64,000 bases of DNA, from contig JAJZZA010000007.1 in NCBI GenBank assembly GCA_021797825.1, positions 1 through 64,000 on the forward strand, written 5' to 3'. Made by a program: the position numbers and the translations under genes. The notes beneath the pieces were generated by a model. The model was not told the origin of the DNA, did no database searches, and worked only from the letters and a program-made list of their open reading frames with translations. The stretch comes from Bacillota bacterium (GTDB lineage Bacteria > Bacillota > Sulfobacillia > Sulfobacillales > Sulfobacillaceae). Each line of letters starts with the position of its first letter. Positions within the stretch are counted from its first letter, which is position 1. Positions 34,761-44,302 of this stretch are shown here, one piece after another.

Positions 34761-35350
34761 ACCGGGAGCACGGTTCGCCCGGATACCCCGTTAATCACCC
34801 CGGCTGCCGAGGTGTACCAGGCGAGCAGCGCGGTCAACACCCCGGTGTAGCCGCCCCATTGCGTCCAGGTCGCGCTGCCCGTGTAGGCGCCAACGGTCAA
34901 GCACACAAAGGCCAGGACCAAGGCGACAAATACCGCCGTCAGCGCACCGTTTAGCCGGAACGAGGCGAACATCATGTAAACCGTAAAGATTGTCCAGGCC
35001 AACAGAAAGGTGCCGAGCGCAGCGCCACCGGCTGCGCCAAAGACCACCACATGACGAATTTCCAACAAGATCAAGGTCGCCAGCGCAATCCAAAAGGCCC
35101 CGTACGAGGAGAACGCGGTCGCCCCGAAGGTGTTACGGTTAAAAAATTCCCAGGACCCCGCAATGATTTGGGTAAATCCGCCGTAAAACAACGCTACTGT
35201 CAGAAAGACGGGGGCTGCTGCCGCCGGCATCCATCCGGCATTGGCCATCGACAGGATAAAGGTGGTCAATGCAAACGCCGCCAGTCCCAACGGACCCGGG
35301 TCGGCCACCTGCACCCGCCGCGTGCCGGTATCTTCGATTTGACTTGCCAT
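34742..35350 (-). CDS. satP: Acetate uptake transporter (GPR1/FUN34/YaaH, SatP-like)
   Basis: A 202-residue membrane protein with six predicted helices. The family signature DPGPLGLAAFALTTF follows the short N-terminus, and GGFTQIIAGSWEFFNRNTFGATAFSSYG (positions about 62-89; GGFTQI and NTFGAT are the key parts) is the conserved second motif. Homologues carry acetate or succinate with protons, and some carry ammonium. Start ATG 35350 is preceded by GAGGAGG; the frame opens five codons earlier. It is downstream of, and co-directional with, an acyl-CoA synthetase gene, giving uptake plus activation. Confidence 0.87.
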   Translation of the reverse strand: MASQIEDTGTRRVQVADPGPLGLAAFALTTFILSMANAGWMPAAAAPVFLTVALFYGGFTQIIAGSWEFFNRNTFGATAFSSYGAFWIALATLILLEIRHVVVFGAAGGAALGTFLLAWTIFTVYMMFASFRLNGALTAVFVALVLAFVCLTVGAYTGSATWTQWGGYTGVLTALLAWYTSAAGVINGVSGRTVLPVWPYSH

Positions 35351-35408
35351 AATGATCCTCCTCATTCATCACACTTGCCGGGATCTCCCCGAAATGCCCC
35401 TTTGCAGG

Positions 35409-37310
35409 TTAATGGCCTTGGTCGGAATCCGCACGATGCCAGGCCTCCCGGGCTGCTTCCACCGCATGGGGATCCTCGATGGTCGACGTATCTCCGCTTT
35501 CTTGGTCCATGACCACCGATTTCAACAACCGCCGCATGATTTTCCCGCTCCGGGTTTTAGGCAGGCCCGGCACAAATTCCAGGCGGCCAACCACCGCCAC
35601 CGGCCCGAGTTCGTGACGTATCGTCTGGCGGAGCTCGTCTTCCAACTCCGGTCTCACGCTTTCACCGGGTCGCAGGACCACAAAGGCCGCGACCACCTCT
35701 CCCCGCAGGTCGTCGGGCTGGCCGGTAACGCCCGCTTCGGCCACCGCCGGATGGCGCAAGAGGGCCGATTCGACTTCACTGGTGCCGATGCGGTGTCCCG
35801 CAATTTTCAGGACCTCGTCGATCCGCCCGCGAAACCAAAGGTATCCGTCGGCATCTTGCGACGCCGCATCGCCCGTCACGTACACCCCGGGAATGGTCGT
35901 CCAATAGGCCTCGCGATACCGTCCCGTCACATCGCCCCAGAGCCGGGCGGTAAGGCCCGGAAACGGCCGGGTAATGGCCACACTCCCCGTTTCATCCGGA
36001 TCACACCGGGTACCGTCCGCCCGCAGCACGCTGACCGCATACCCGGGCAACGCAATGCCGGCCGATCCCGGCTTAATCGGCAAGAGGCCCAATCCGTAAG
36101 GATTGCCCACCACGGGGCCTCCCGTTTCGGTCTGCCACCAATGGTCGATGACGGGAACCCGATCATGAAAGATCTCGCGCTGAAATACATCCCAGGCTGG
36201 CGGATTAAGCGGTTCTCCCGCCGAAAACACTCTTTCTACCGAGGTTAAATCAAAGCCGGCGGCCGGAGCCGTGCCGTACCGGTTCAAGAGTCGCACGGCC
36301 GTCGGGGCGGTAAAGATCCCCGTAACCTGATGCTCTTGAATCAGGCGGTAGAAGTTTTCCGGGCCGGGATGGTCCAACGCCCCTTCGTAGGCAATGGTGG
36401 TGGCTCCCACCAACAATGGGGCATAGACGATGAAACTATGGCCGACAATCCAGCCGATGTCTGATGTGGACCACCACACATCGTTGGGTGACAGCCCGAA
36501 CATCACGGCGCTGGTGTGCAGCAACCCCACCTGGTAGGCGCCATGGGTATGGACCACCAGTTTGGGTTGGGCGGTGGTCCCGCTGGTGGCCAGAATGAAC
36601 GCGGGATCATCGGAGTCCATCCACTCTGGTTCATCGCTGGCCGGTCCCGCCAAGTCGTCCAATGCCTGCCAGGCATAAGATGTTATCCCGGAAATTTCAG
36701 GCGGGTCAAACGAGCGGCAATGCCAGACCACGGTCCGCACCGGACTGCCCGGGTCCCGCAAGGCCTCTTCTACGATGGGCACAAGCGGTACGGCGCGTCC
36801 TTTTCGCCAGGTGATATCGCCCGCAATGAGCAGTCTGGCGCCAGCCAAGCGGATGCGCTGCGCCAACGCCGCGCTGCCGAATCCCGCAAACACCACCAGA
36901 TGAATCGCGCCAATCCGGCTAAGCGCCAGCATCGACGCAATGGCTTCGGGCCCGGTGGGCATGTAAATCGCCACCCGGTCGCCACGGCGCACGCCCAACG
37001 CGCGGTAAGCAGCGGCCAGTTTGCGGACCAAGGCGAACAATTGCGCGTAGGTAAAGGAACGGGTGGTGCCATCTTCCACAATGCTAATAAGTGCAGGTCG
37101 TTCAGGATGGTTTTTGGCATGCTCATCCAACGCATTGACGCTGAGATTGGTGGTTCCCCCCGTGTACCAGCGAAATGACCCCTCGAACGCCTCGTAGAGT
37201 GTCGTCCAAGGGGTATGCCAGTCCACCCGCGCGGCGGCCCGGGTCCAATATTGCTCCCAGTCGCCTGCCTTTTCCAGTTCCGCGGCCACCCGCGGATTAG
37301 TTGTTTCCAA
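35409..37310 (-). CDS. Acetyl-CoA/propionyl-CoA synthetase (AMP-forming)
   Basis: A 633-residue AMP-forming acyl-CoA synthetase. N-terminal ACAS domain (WEQYWTRAAARVDWHTPW), P-loop FILATSGTTAQPK, WWSTSDIGWIVGHSFIVYAP, HWWQTETGGP, GVYVTGDAASQDADGYLWF and the catalytic Lys in TRSGKIMRRLL. It activates acetate or propionate with ATP and CoA. TTG 37310 is chosen because GAAAGGAG lies ten bases upstream; the open frame extends to 37370. It lies next to prpCDB and the SatP gene, so a propionyl-CoA synthetase (PrpE-like) role is possible. Sequence alone does not settle acetate against propionate. Confidence 0.88.
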   Translation of the reverse strand: METTNPRVAAELEKAGDWEQYWTRAAARVDWHTPWTTLYEAFEGSFRWYTGGTTNLSVNALDEHAKNHPERPALISIVEDGTTRSFTYAQLFALVRKLAAAYRALGVRRGDRVAIYMPTGPEAIASMLALSRIGAIHLVVFAGFGSAALAQRIRLAGARLLIAGDITWRKGRAVPLVPIVEEALRDPGSPVRTVVWHCRSFDPPEISGITSYAWQALDDLAGPASDEPEWMDSDDPAFILATSGTTAQPKLVVHTHGAYQVGLLHTSAVMFGLSPNDVWWSTSDIGWIVGHSFIVYAPLLVGATTIAYEGALDHPGPENFYRLIQEHQVTGIFTAPTAVRLLNRYGTAPAAGFDLTSVERVFSAGEPLNPPAWDVFQREIFHDRVPVIDHWWQTETGGPVVGNPYGLGLLPIKPGSAGIALPGYAVSVLRADGTRCDPDETGSVAITRPFPGLTARLWGDVTGRYREAYWTTIPGVYVTGDAASQDADGYLWFRGRIDEVLKIAGHRIGTSEVESALLRHPAVAEAGVTGQPDDLRGEVVAAFVVLRPGESVRPELEDELRQTIRHELGPVAVVGRLEFVPGLPKTRSGKIMRRLLKSVVMDQESGDTSTIEDPHAVEAAREAWHRADSDQGH

Positions 37311-37998
37311 GGCGTTTGGTCTCCTTTCCGCCAGGTCTTTGGTCCGTCCATGGTGCGCTTGCCCGTCCACAGCAACCTGCCCCTTCGCCGCGCACGCCAG
37401 GTCCGACCTTCTGCCAGAGACCCGCGTCGACTCCGCAGCCTCACTCCGCGTCCCGGCCCCCCATTTGCCGCCGGGCTGGCGACTGCCGCCGGCAAAGCGG
37501 CGCGCGGGGGAGGACAGCGATACCGCCGGCGTCCTAAAAGCCTGCCGTGGGATGCGTGTGTACGGATGGTTATGCGAAATTCACAAGAGATTTATTTCCG
37601 TACGAATTAAGAATATTATCGCATCAGCCGATATACAAGGCAAAAAACGGCGGCGCGGTGGGATCTGTTTTGTATCAGGTAATATAATTGCGCACCAGGC
37701 CGAGTCTTGGAAAACCCTTTACGATCGGACAAATCGTTGTTGTTATGCGGATTTTCCGACTTCTCCGGCAGATTCCGAGCATCGCGCACCCGCGTCGCCG
37801 TCGTTGACACCCGCCTGGGGCGTATGCGATTATCACACCGCATTCGCACCCACTGGATTGAGTTGCTGCTGAGGGCCTTCATAGTCCGGTTGCACAATCG
37901 ATGGCAAGCTGGGGACAAGCCGACGCTTGGCCCAAGCCGGGCGCCCCCGGGTTCACAGAGCCCCGTGCCGGCATAATCTTATGAAAGGACGGAATGAC
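37311..37998. other. Divergent intergenic region between acyl-CoA synthetase and prpC
   Basis: Nearly 700 bases that should hold promoters in both directions. It includes an A/T-rich core (37570-37700, with TAATATAAT near 37680) and a TTGC...GCAA inverted repeat at 37890-37907 that could be a regulator site. I see no confident -35/-10 pair. Open frames here look non-coding. No PrpR-like regulator gene is nearby. Confidence 0.35.
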
Positions 37999-39117
37999 AT
38001 GGCTGACGACACCTATCATCCCGGGTTGGAAGGCGTGACGGCTACCGAAACGGCGATCTCATACCTTGATGTCGAGCACGAAACCATTCTGATCCGAGGA
38101 TACGATCTGCTGAAATTGGCGACCAGTGTCGACTATCTTAGCGTGGCCCACCTGCTGCTGGAGGAGCGCTTGCCATCTGCAGACGAACACGCGGCGTTTC
38201 GCCGCAACCTGGCCGAACAGCAAGCGGTCCCGCCGCAAATTTGGACGATCCTGCGCCAGTTGGGCCCGCACACGCACTTAATGGACGCGCTGCGCACCGC
38301 GATCTCGGCCTTGGCCACGTTTGATCCAACCGTCAGCGGCGTTCCCGCCGACCATTTGGACGGGCAGCTGCGCACCTTGCTGGCCAGCATGCCCGTCATT
38401 GTGGCCAACATGTATCACATCAGAGAGAACCGGCCGCTGGCCACGCCGGACCCGGCCCTCTCGTATGCGGCGAATTTCCTGGCGATGATCACCGGGCACC
38501 GTCCGAACCCGTTGCAAGAACGCGCCTTCGATCAATTGCTAACCGTGTACAGCGAACATGAACTCCCCAACTCCACTTTTGCCGCGATTGTGATCGCCTC
38601 CACCCTATCCGACACCTATGGCGCCTTGACCGGGGCGGTGGCCTCGCTAAAAGGCCCCCTCCACGGCGGCGCCAACGAGGCCGTGATGCGCATGCTGCGC
38701 GAGATGCAGACGGCGGAGCAGGCCGAGCCCTATCTCCTGGCCAAACTGGCCCAAAAGGAGCGCATCATGGGCTTTGGCCACCGCGTGTACATGAAGCAGG
38801 CCGATCCCCGCGCGGTTCTCATGAAGAACCTTTTGGCCCAACTGGTCAGCAGCCCGCAGGAACACGAGCTTTACCAGATCTGCCTCACCGGGGAAGCCGT
38901 CATGCTGCGCGAGAAAGGACTCTATCCCAACCTCGACTACTATGCGGCTCCCGTGTATGACTTGCTGGGGGTGCCGATTGACCTCTACACCCCGATCTTT
39001 TTTGCGGCGCGCACGGCAGGTCTGTTGGCTCACATCCGGGAACAATACCGGCACAACCGCCTGTTTCGGCCGCGGGTGCGATACATCGGACCCGCTCTGG
39101 GCGACGTCGCGTCCTAG
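37999..39117 (+). CDS. prpC: 2-Methylcitrate synthase/citrate synthase
   Basis: A 372-residue citrate-synthase-fold enzyme, the usual length for 2-methylcitrate synthase. It condenses propionyl-CoA with oxaloacetate. Key motifs are LHGGANEAVMRML (His), MGFGHRVYMKQADPRA (His and Arg), and NLDYYAAPVYDLLGVP with the catalytic Asp region. The C-terminus RPRVRYIGP holds the substrate Arg. ATG 37999 follows GAAAGGACGG; the frame opens at 37927. First gene of prpC-prpD-prpB, which supports methylcitrate over plain citrate synthase. Confidence 0.9.
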   Translation: MADDTYHPGLEGVTATETAISYLDVEHETILIRGYDLLKLATSVDYLSVAHLLLEERLPSADEHAAFRRNLAEQQAVPPQIWTILRQLGPHTHLMDALRTAISALATFDPTVSGVPADHLDGQLRTLLASMPVIVANMYHIRENRPLATPDPALSYAANFLAMITGHRPNPLQERAFDQLLTVYSEHELPNSTFAAIVIASTLSDTYGALTGAVASLKGPLHGGANEAVMRMLREMQTAEQAEPYLLAKLAQKERIMGFGHRVYMKQADPRAVLMKNLLAQLVSSPQEHELYQICLTGEAVMLREKGLYPNLDYYAAPVYDLLGVPIDLYTPIFFAARTAGLLAHIREQYRHNRLFRPRVRYIGPALGDVAS

Positions 39118-39201
39118 GCGGCGACACCTTGGCTCAACCGCACTCGCCACTATTTTGCTGAGGGGAGGCAGCGGCGCCCCGACCATCCGGACGCCGTCAC
39201 C

Positions 39202-40626
39202 ATGGAAGAACACACGGAAATCATCGATGAGGTGCTAACCGACATCGCTGCCTATGTCACTGAACGCACCATCTCCAGTCCGGAAGCCTACCGCATGGCC
39301 CAGTGGGTGTTGGCGGACACGTTGGGCGCGGGCATCCTCGCTCTAAATGACCGCCAGTGCCGCAAGTTGCTAGGGCCGTTGATTCCCGGCACTGCGGTGG
39401 CCGGGGGCTGTCGCGTGCCCGGGCTGGCGTTCGAACTGGACCCGGTGCAAGCGGCCTTCAATATCGGCTGCATGAATCGCTGGCTGGACTACAACGATAC
39501 CTGGCTGGCCCGCGAATGGGGACACCCCTCCGACAACATCGGGGCGATTCTGGCGGTGGCCGATTGGAAGAGTCGGCAAAACATCCGCGACGGCAAGCCC
39601 CCGCTGCCCATGCGCGAGGTGTTGACCGCCATCATTAAGGCCCATGAGATTCAAGGTGTGTTGTCGTTGGGCAACAGTCTCAACCGGGTTGGATTGGATC
39701 ATGTGCTGTTCGTCAAAGTTGCGTCCACGGCTGTTGCCACGCATCTGCTGGGCGGCACCTATGATCAGGTGGTCAATGCCCTGTCGCAGGCCTGGCTGGA
39801 CAACGGGAGCCTTCGCACCTACCGTCATGGCGCCGATACCGGATCGCGCAAATCATGGGCGGCCGGAGACGCCACCAGCCGGGCGGTTCGCCTGGCGTTG
39901 CTCGCGCTGACGCACGAGATGGGCTACCCCCGCGCCCTGTCCGCCCCCGACTGGGGTTTTAACGCGGTGGTGATGCGCGATCAGGCCATTCATCTGGCCC
40001 AGCCCTTGGACTCTTATGTAATTGAGCACGTGCTGTTTAAACTCTTTCCCGCCGAGTTCCACGGGCAGACCGCGGTCGAAGCGGCGCTCGAACTGCACCC
40101 CGCGGTGACCGCCCGTTGGGATGACATCGACCGGGTGGTGGTACGCACCCAAGAGTCCGCAATGCGCATCATCAACAAACGCGGACCGCTGAAAAATCCC
40201 GCCGACCGGGACCATTGCATTCAGTATATGACGGCCGTCGCGCTGATCCACGGCGACCTGTCCGCGGAGCACTACGACGAAGCCACCGCTGCGGACGGGC
40301 GGATTGAGGCCTTGCGGGAAAAGATGACGGTTGAAGAAGACCCGCAATTTTCCCGGGATTACCTGGATCCCGCCAAACGTTCGGTGGGCAATACCCTGCA
40401 AGTCTATTTCCGCGACGGGAGCAAGACCCCGCAAGTCACCGTAGAATACCCGCTGGGCCACCATCGGCGGCGTCAGGAAGCCGAGCGTCACATCTGGCAT
40501 AAGTGCGAAACCAATTTATCGTCCTGGTTTGTTCCCGCCAAAGTCGACGAATTGTTAAGTCTCTTGCGCCGTGATACCTTGGACAGCGTCCCGGTGCCCG
40601 AGTTCCTGGACGCGTGGCGCCCCTAG
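39202..40626 (+). CDS. prpD: 2-Methylcitrate dehydratase
   Basis: A 474-residue MmgE/PrpD family protein that dehydrates 2-methylcitrate to 2-methylaconitate. Conserved blocks include RWLDYNDTWLAREWGHPSDN, KAHEIQGVLSLGNSLN, SRKSWAAGDATSRAVRLALL and KLFPAEFHGQTAVEAALEL. The iron-sulfur-free PrpD type is implied. The start ATG 39202 has no strong ribosome site close by; GAGGGGAGG lies about 40 bases upstream. Coupled to prpB: the two are separated by 20 bases. Confidence 0.92.
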   Translation: MEEHTEIIDEVLTDIAAYVTERTISSPEAYRMAQWVLADTLGAGILALNDRQCRKLLGPLIPGTAVAGGCRVPGLAFELDPVQAAFNIGCMNRWLDYNDTWLAREWGHPSDNIGAILAVADWKSRQNIRDGKPPLPMREVLTAIIKAHEIQGVLSLGNSLNRVGLDHVLFVKVASTAVATHLLGGTYDQVVNALSQAWLDNGSLRTYRHGADTGSRKSWAAGDATSRAVRLALLALTHEMGYPRALSAPDWGFNAVVMRDQAIHLAQPLDSYVIEHVLFKLFPAEFHGQTAVEAALELHPAVTARWDDIDRVVVRTQESAMRIINKRGPLKNPADRDHCIQYMTAVALIHGDLSAEHYDEATAADGRIEALREKMTVEEDPQFSRDYLDPAKRSVGNTLQVYFRDGSKTPQVTVEYPLGHHRRRQEAERHIWHKCETNLSSWFVPAKVDELLSLLRRDTLDSVPVPEFLDAWRP

Positions 40627-40646
40627 CGGCAGAAAAGGAGGCCCCA

Positions 40647-41546
40647 ATGAGTGGACCGTTTCCGCAACCGCTTTCGCAGTCTGAGCTTTCCCGAATGTTT
40701 CGGGCGCTGCTAGCCGCCCCCGCGATCTTGAAGATAGCGGGAGCGCACGATGCGCTCGCCGCCCTCGTCGCGCAAAAAACCGGGTTTGGCGCCCTCTATC
40801 TGTCCGGGGGCGCCTATACCGCCAGCCGGGGGTTGCCCGACATCGGCCTGGTCAGCGGACCGGAAGTGGCGGCCCGCGCCCGCGACATCGTCGGCGCCAC
40901 CAATTTGCCGCTGTTGGTCGACGTGGATACGGGATTCGGCGGGCCCATCAACGCTGCCCAGACTGCGCGCTTGATGGCGGACGCGCGGGCCGCCGCCATT
41001 CAAATCGAGGATCAGAGCCTTCCCAAGAAATGCGGACACCTCAATGGCAAAACGCTGATTGCGGCCGAGGACATGGCTGCCAAAATCCATGCCATCCGCG
41101 ACACCGTGCCCGACTTGGTCATCGTCGCCCGAACCGACGCCTATGCGGTGGAAGGCTTCGATAGCGCCGTGGAGCGCGCCCAGCGCTATTTAGCCGCGGG
41201 AGCCGACGCGATTTTCCCCGAAGCGCTGGACTCCGCCGAAGTCTGGCAACGCTTTGCCACCACCGTGGTTGCCCCGCTTTTAGCCAACATGACGGAATTT
41301 GGCCGCACCCCCTATTTCTCGGCGGACCAGTTTCAGGACTGGGGTTATCGCATGGTCATCTACCCGGTCAGTTCGCTGCGCGTGGCCGCCAGAGCGTACG
41401 AACGCCTCTACCAAACGATTTGGACGGAAGGCACGCAAGTTGCGCTGCTGCCCGAGATGCAAACCCGGCAGGAACTCTATGAGCTCTTGCGCTATTGGGA
41501 CTATGAGGCGTTGGACGCCAAAATCGCCAAGACCATCTTGCCGTAA
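40647..41546 (+). CDS. prpB: 2-Methylisocitrate lyase
   Basis: A 299-residue member of the isocitrate lyase/PEP mutase superfamily that splits 2-methylisocitrate into pyruvate and succinate. SGGAYTASRGLPDIGLVS, DVDTGFGG, IQIEDQSLPKKCGH (catalytic KKCGH with Cys) and IVARTDA are the diagnostic motifs. ATG 40647 follows AAAAGGAGG; the frame opens at 40614 inside prpD. It completes the cycle begun by PrpC. It converges on the CoA-transferase gene (116-base gap) with no clear bidirectional terminator. Confidence 0.93.
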   Translation: MSGPFPQPLSQSELSRMFRALLAAPAILKIAGAHDALAALVAQKTGFGALYLSGGAYTASRGLPDIGLVSGPEVAARARDIVGATNLPLLVDVDTGFGGPINAAQTARLMADARAAAIQIEDQSLPKKCGHLNGKTLIAAEDMAAKIHAIRDTVPDLVIVARTDAYAVEGFDSAVERAQRYLAAGADAIFPEALDSAEVWQRFATTVVAPLLANMTEFGRTPYFSADQFQDWGYRMVIYPVSSLRVAARAYERLYQTIWTEGTQVALLPEMQTRQELYELLRYWDYEALDAKIAKTILP

Positions 41547-41661
41547 GCGCCGCTGGTCGCGGGCGGGCGCGAATCGGGAGCAAGCGGGTGATGGGCTCGC
41601 TACCCCGCCGCGCCGGTGGCCGGACTTGACCCCCTCCGGCCAGCGGCGCCCGGGGCCGCGG

Positions 41662-43245
41662 CTACCGGATTTCAGGGACGGCGAGGCGGTCTTTTAACCC
41701 GAGCAGACCGTCGCGAAATATCGCCGCATCCATCAGTTTTAGCTCCGGGCTTACCCGGGGAGCAAAATCCATCAGCGCCAGCACGTCCGTTTCGAGATCG
41801 ATTCCGGGCGCAATTTCGGTGAGTTCCCACCCGCCGGCGACGAGGTGAAACACGGCACGTTCGGTCACCACCAGCACGTCCTGATGGCACCCCCTGGCGC
41901 GCACCCCGTCGAAAGATACCTGCACCACCGCCGCCACGCATTTTCTGGTTCGCCCCTCGTGGACGATGCGTAGACGCCCCTCTGCCGCCTCGACGCTAAG
42001 CCCGCCCGTTGTCAAGGTGCCGCAAAAGACCACCTTCTTGGCCGGTTGCGTGATGTCGATGAACCCGCCCGCGCCGGTCGCGCGCGTTCCGAATTTCGTC
42101 GCGTTGACCCGACCCGCCGCATCCATCTCGCCGAACCCCATGAACGTAATGTCCACCCCGTGGCCGTTATAAAAGTCAAATTGGTAGGGATGTTCGATGA
42201 GCGCATCGGGATTGCGGGAGATCCCGAAGTCGACCCCGCCCACCGGCATCCCCCCGTAGACTCCCGATTCCACCGTCAACACCACCTGGTCGCGGCACCC
42301 TTCGCGGACCACCTCGGGCCCGATCACATCATTCGGAATCCCGGTTCCCATATTGACAATGGCCCCGGCGGACAGCTCCAACAGCGCGCGTCGGCCAATC
42401 ACCCGGCGCGCGTCCAAAGCCCCCACCGCGGGGTCCGCCAGCATCCGGTACCCCTCGCCGCTAAAGGCCGCGTCCATGTACCAGCTCGAGGTTTGCCGGT
42501 GCTGCCGGAGCGGATCGGCGGCTTGGACCACATAATGCACGTGGGGAGCCGGGATTTCCACCTGCCGGGGCGCGATGGTCCCCCGCGCCACCAGGTTCTT
42601 GACCTGGGCCACCACTTTGCCCCGATAGCGCTGAGCGGCAAAGACGGCGGGGAGAATCTCCAGTTTCATCGCCTCGTCTTCCGCACTGATATTGCCGACA
42701 TCGTCGGCGGTAGTCCCCCGCACCAGCGCCCAGTCGATGGGAACCGCCTCGAACCACAAATATTCCCGGCCCCTGACCTCCACCACCCGCACCAGGTCGT
42801 CCAAGCCGCGGGTCAGGTCGTTCATTTTGCCGCCTTCCAAGCGCGGGTCGATAAACGTGCCGAGTCCAATTTGGGTCAAATGCCCCTCCAAACCCGAAGC
42901 CACCGAGCGCAACCAGTGGGTCATTTGCCCTTGCGGAAAACAGTAGGCCTCGACTTGATTGCCCGATATCATATCCATCCATTTGGGAGCCAGCCCCCAA
43001 TGCGAACCAATGATCCGCTGCACCATCCCCGCATGCGCCAGCCGTTGAATGCCATGCTGGCGGTCGCTTTGCCCCGACGCGTGAATCAGGGTCAAATGGT
43101 TGGGGTGACCGGTTCGCAAGTATCGCTCTTCCAATGCTTCCAAAACCGATTCACAAGCCCCCACCAACGTCATCCCGACGGTTAACAGGCAATCGCCGTC
43201 GCTGATGAGATTCGCGACTTTTTCCGCCGTCACCAACTGCGCCAC
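41662..43245 (-). CDS. Acyl-CoA:carboxylate CoA-transferase (family I)
   Basis: A 527-residue fused alpha-beta family I CoA transferase, like propionate CoA-transferase and acetoacetate:acetyl-CoA transferases. N-terminal half (SDGDCLLTVGMTLVGACESV) and C-terminal half with INMGTGIP-type motif NMGTGIPNDV and the active-site Glu in TVESGVYGGMPVGG. It would move CoA between short acids such as propionate, acetate or acetoacetate, saving ATP compared with the nearby synthetase. GTG 43245 follows TAGGAGGGG. It lies 12 bases after a LacI-type gene, so the two form an operon. Confidence 0.88.
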   Translation of the reverse strand: MAQLVTAEKVANLISDGDCLLTVGMTLVGACESVLEALEERYLRTGHPNHLTLIHASGQSDRQHGIQRLAHAGMVQRIIGSHWGLAPKWMDMISGNQVEAYCFPQGQMTHWLRSVASGLEGHLTQIGLGTFIDPRLEGGKMNDLTRGLDDLVRVVEVRGREYLWFEAVPIDWALVRGTTADDVGNISAEDEAMKLEILPAVFAAQRYRGKVVAQVKNLVARGTIAPRQVEIPAPHVHYVVQAADPLRQHRQTSSWYMDAAFSGEGYRMLADPAVGALDARRVIGRRALLELSAGAIVNMGTGIPNDVIGPEVVREGCRDQVVLTVESGVYGGMPVGGVDFGISRNPDALIEHPYQFDFYNGHGVDITFMGFGEMDAAGRVNATKFGTRATGAGGFIDITQPAKKVVFCGTLTTGGLSVEAAEGRLRIVHEGRTRKCVAAVVQVSFDGVRARGCHQDVLVVTERAVFHLVAGGWELTEIAPGIDLETDVLALMDFAPRVSPELKLMDAAIFRDGLLGLKDRLAVPEIR

Positions 43246-43257
43246 CCCGAACCCCTC

Positions 43258-44256
43258 CTATTCCAGCCTGTCGGCTGTTGATCGCTGCACCAGTTCCGGA
43301 GGATAACAAAGCCGGAGCGGGGGCAAGGAGGCGTTGGTGGTGTTTTTCGCAATAATCCGCTCCATCGCTGCCACTCCCATTTCGTATGCCGGTTGCCGGA
43401 TCGTCGTCAATCGGATGCCCGGCATGGCGGACACCACACTGTCATCAAACCCCACCACGCTGAGGTCGGCGGGCACCCGCCAGCCGCGGCGGGTCACCCC
43501 GTCAATCACGCCGAGCGCCATCAAATCATTGGCCGCAAATACCGCCGTAATATGGTTGGCCGGCACATCCCGGCCAAACGCGTAGCCCGCCTCATAAGTC
43601 AGGTCCCCCTCATATTGGGCGGAGAAGAGGATGTCGCTTCCCGCCCGGGCTATCGCCCGCTCAAATCCCGCCTGCCGCCGGCGGCAGGCCGGTGAGCTCG
43701 CCAGCCCGCCCAAAAACGCGATCCGGCGATGTCCGAGCCGCACCAGATATTCGGTCGCCAACGACGCCCCGCGCAGATTGTCAAAGGTTACCATGTCCGC
43801 CAATGCGTTCTCGGGATCCCGCACCGCAAACACCGTCGGCACCCCATCCGGCTCCCCACTCATCTTGCCAAACATCGCATCGGGATCGGCGCTGACCAGG
43901 ATCAGGCCGGCCACCGCATGGGCCAGCATGGAGTGCACCAGCGACATCTCCCGCGGCAATGATTCATCGGTATTGCCAATGAGGGTGGAATATTGCGACT
44001 GGGCGGCGGCATCGCCCGCGCCCCGGGCCAATTCGGCATAAAAGGGATTGCGGATATCGGGCACGATCATCCCCACCGAGCGAATTTTACCGCGCGCCAA
44101 CCCCTGGGCGATCGGACTGGGCGAGTATTGAGCCTGCTGAATAACCTGCAGCACGCGATCCCGGACGGCCGCGGAGACATGAGGATACCCGCTCAAAACA
44201 CGCGAAACGGTGGCGCGGGAAACCCCGGCCCGCTTGGCCACCTCGGCAATGTTCAT
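43258..44256 (-). CDS. LacI-family transcriptional regulator
   Basis: A 332-residue LacI/GalR protein. The helix-turn-helix is NIAEVAKRAGVSRATVSRVL, followed by a hinge with SPIAQGLARG and an effector domain (VGMIVPDIRNPFYAELARG; AVFAANDLMALGVI; VVGFDDSVVSAMPGIRLTTI). ATG 44256 begins at the DNA-binding domain; a weak AAGGGA precedes it. A palindrome 18 bases upstream (44274-44287) is its likely operator. It heads an operon with a CoA transferase, which is unusual because LacI proteins usually sense sugars. Confidence 0.9.
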   Translation of the reverse strand: MNIAEVAKRAGVSRATVSRVLSGYPHVSAAVRDRVLQVIQQAQYSPSPIAQGLARGKIRSVGMIVPDIRNPFYAELARGAGDAAAQSQYSTLIGNTDESLPREMSLVHSMLAHAVAGLILVSADPDAMFGKMSGEPDGVPTVFAVRDPENALADMVTFDNLRGASLATEYLVRLGHRRIAFLGGLASSPACRRRQAGFERAIARAGSDILFSAQYEGDLTYEAGYAFGRDVPANHITAVFAANDLMALGVIDGVTRRGWRVPADLSVVGFDDSVVSAMPGIRLTTIRQPAYEMGVAAMERIIAKNTTNASLPPLRLCYPPELVQRSTADRLE

Positions 44257-44273
44257 GAAATCGCGTCCCTTTT

Positions 44274-44302
44274 TGAAACCGGTTTCACTAGTTTTTATTA
44301 TA
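44274..44302 (-). promoter_or_regulatory. LacI-type operator and -10 box
   Basis: TGAAACCGGTTTCA (44274-44287) is a perfect 14-base palindrome with a central CCGG. A perfect TATAAT on the minus strand (44302-44297) lies just before it, so the operator covers the transcription start. The site also resembles a CcpA cre box. No good -35 is seen at 17 bases. Confidence 0.65.

Noticed and set aside
42046-43185. 379-codon plus-strand frame opposite the CoA transferase
   Set aside because: Antisense shadow rich in His/Pro/Arg; the minus-strand gene has clear family I CoA-transferase motifs.
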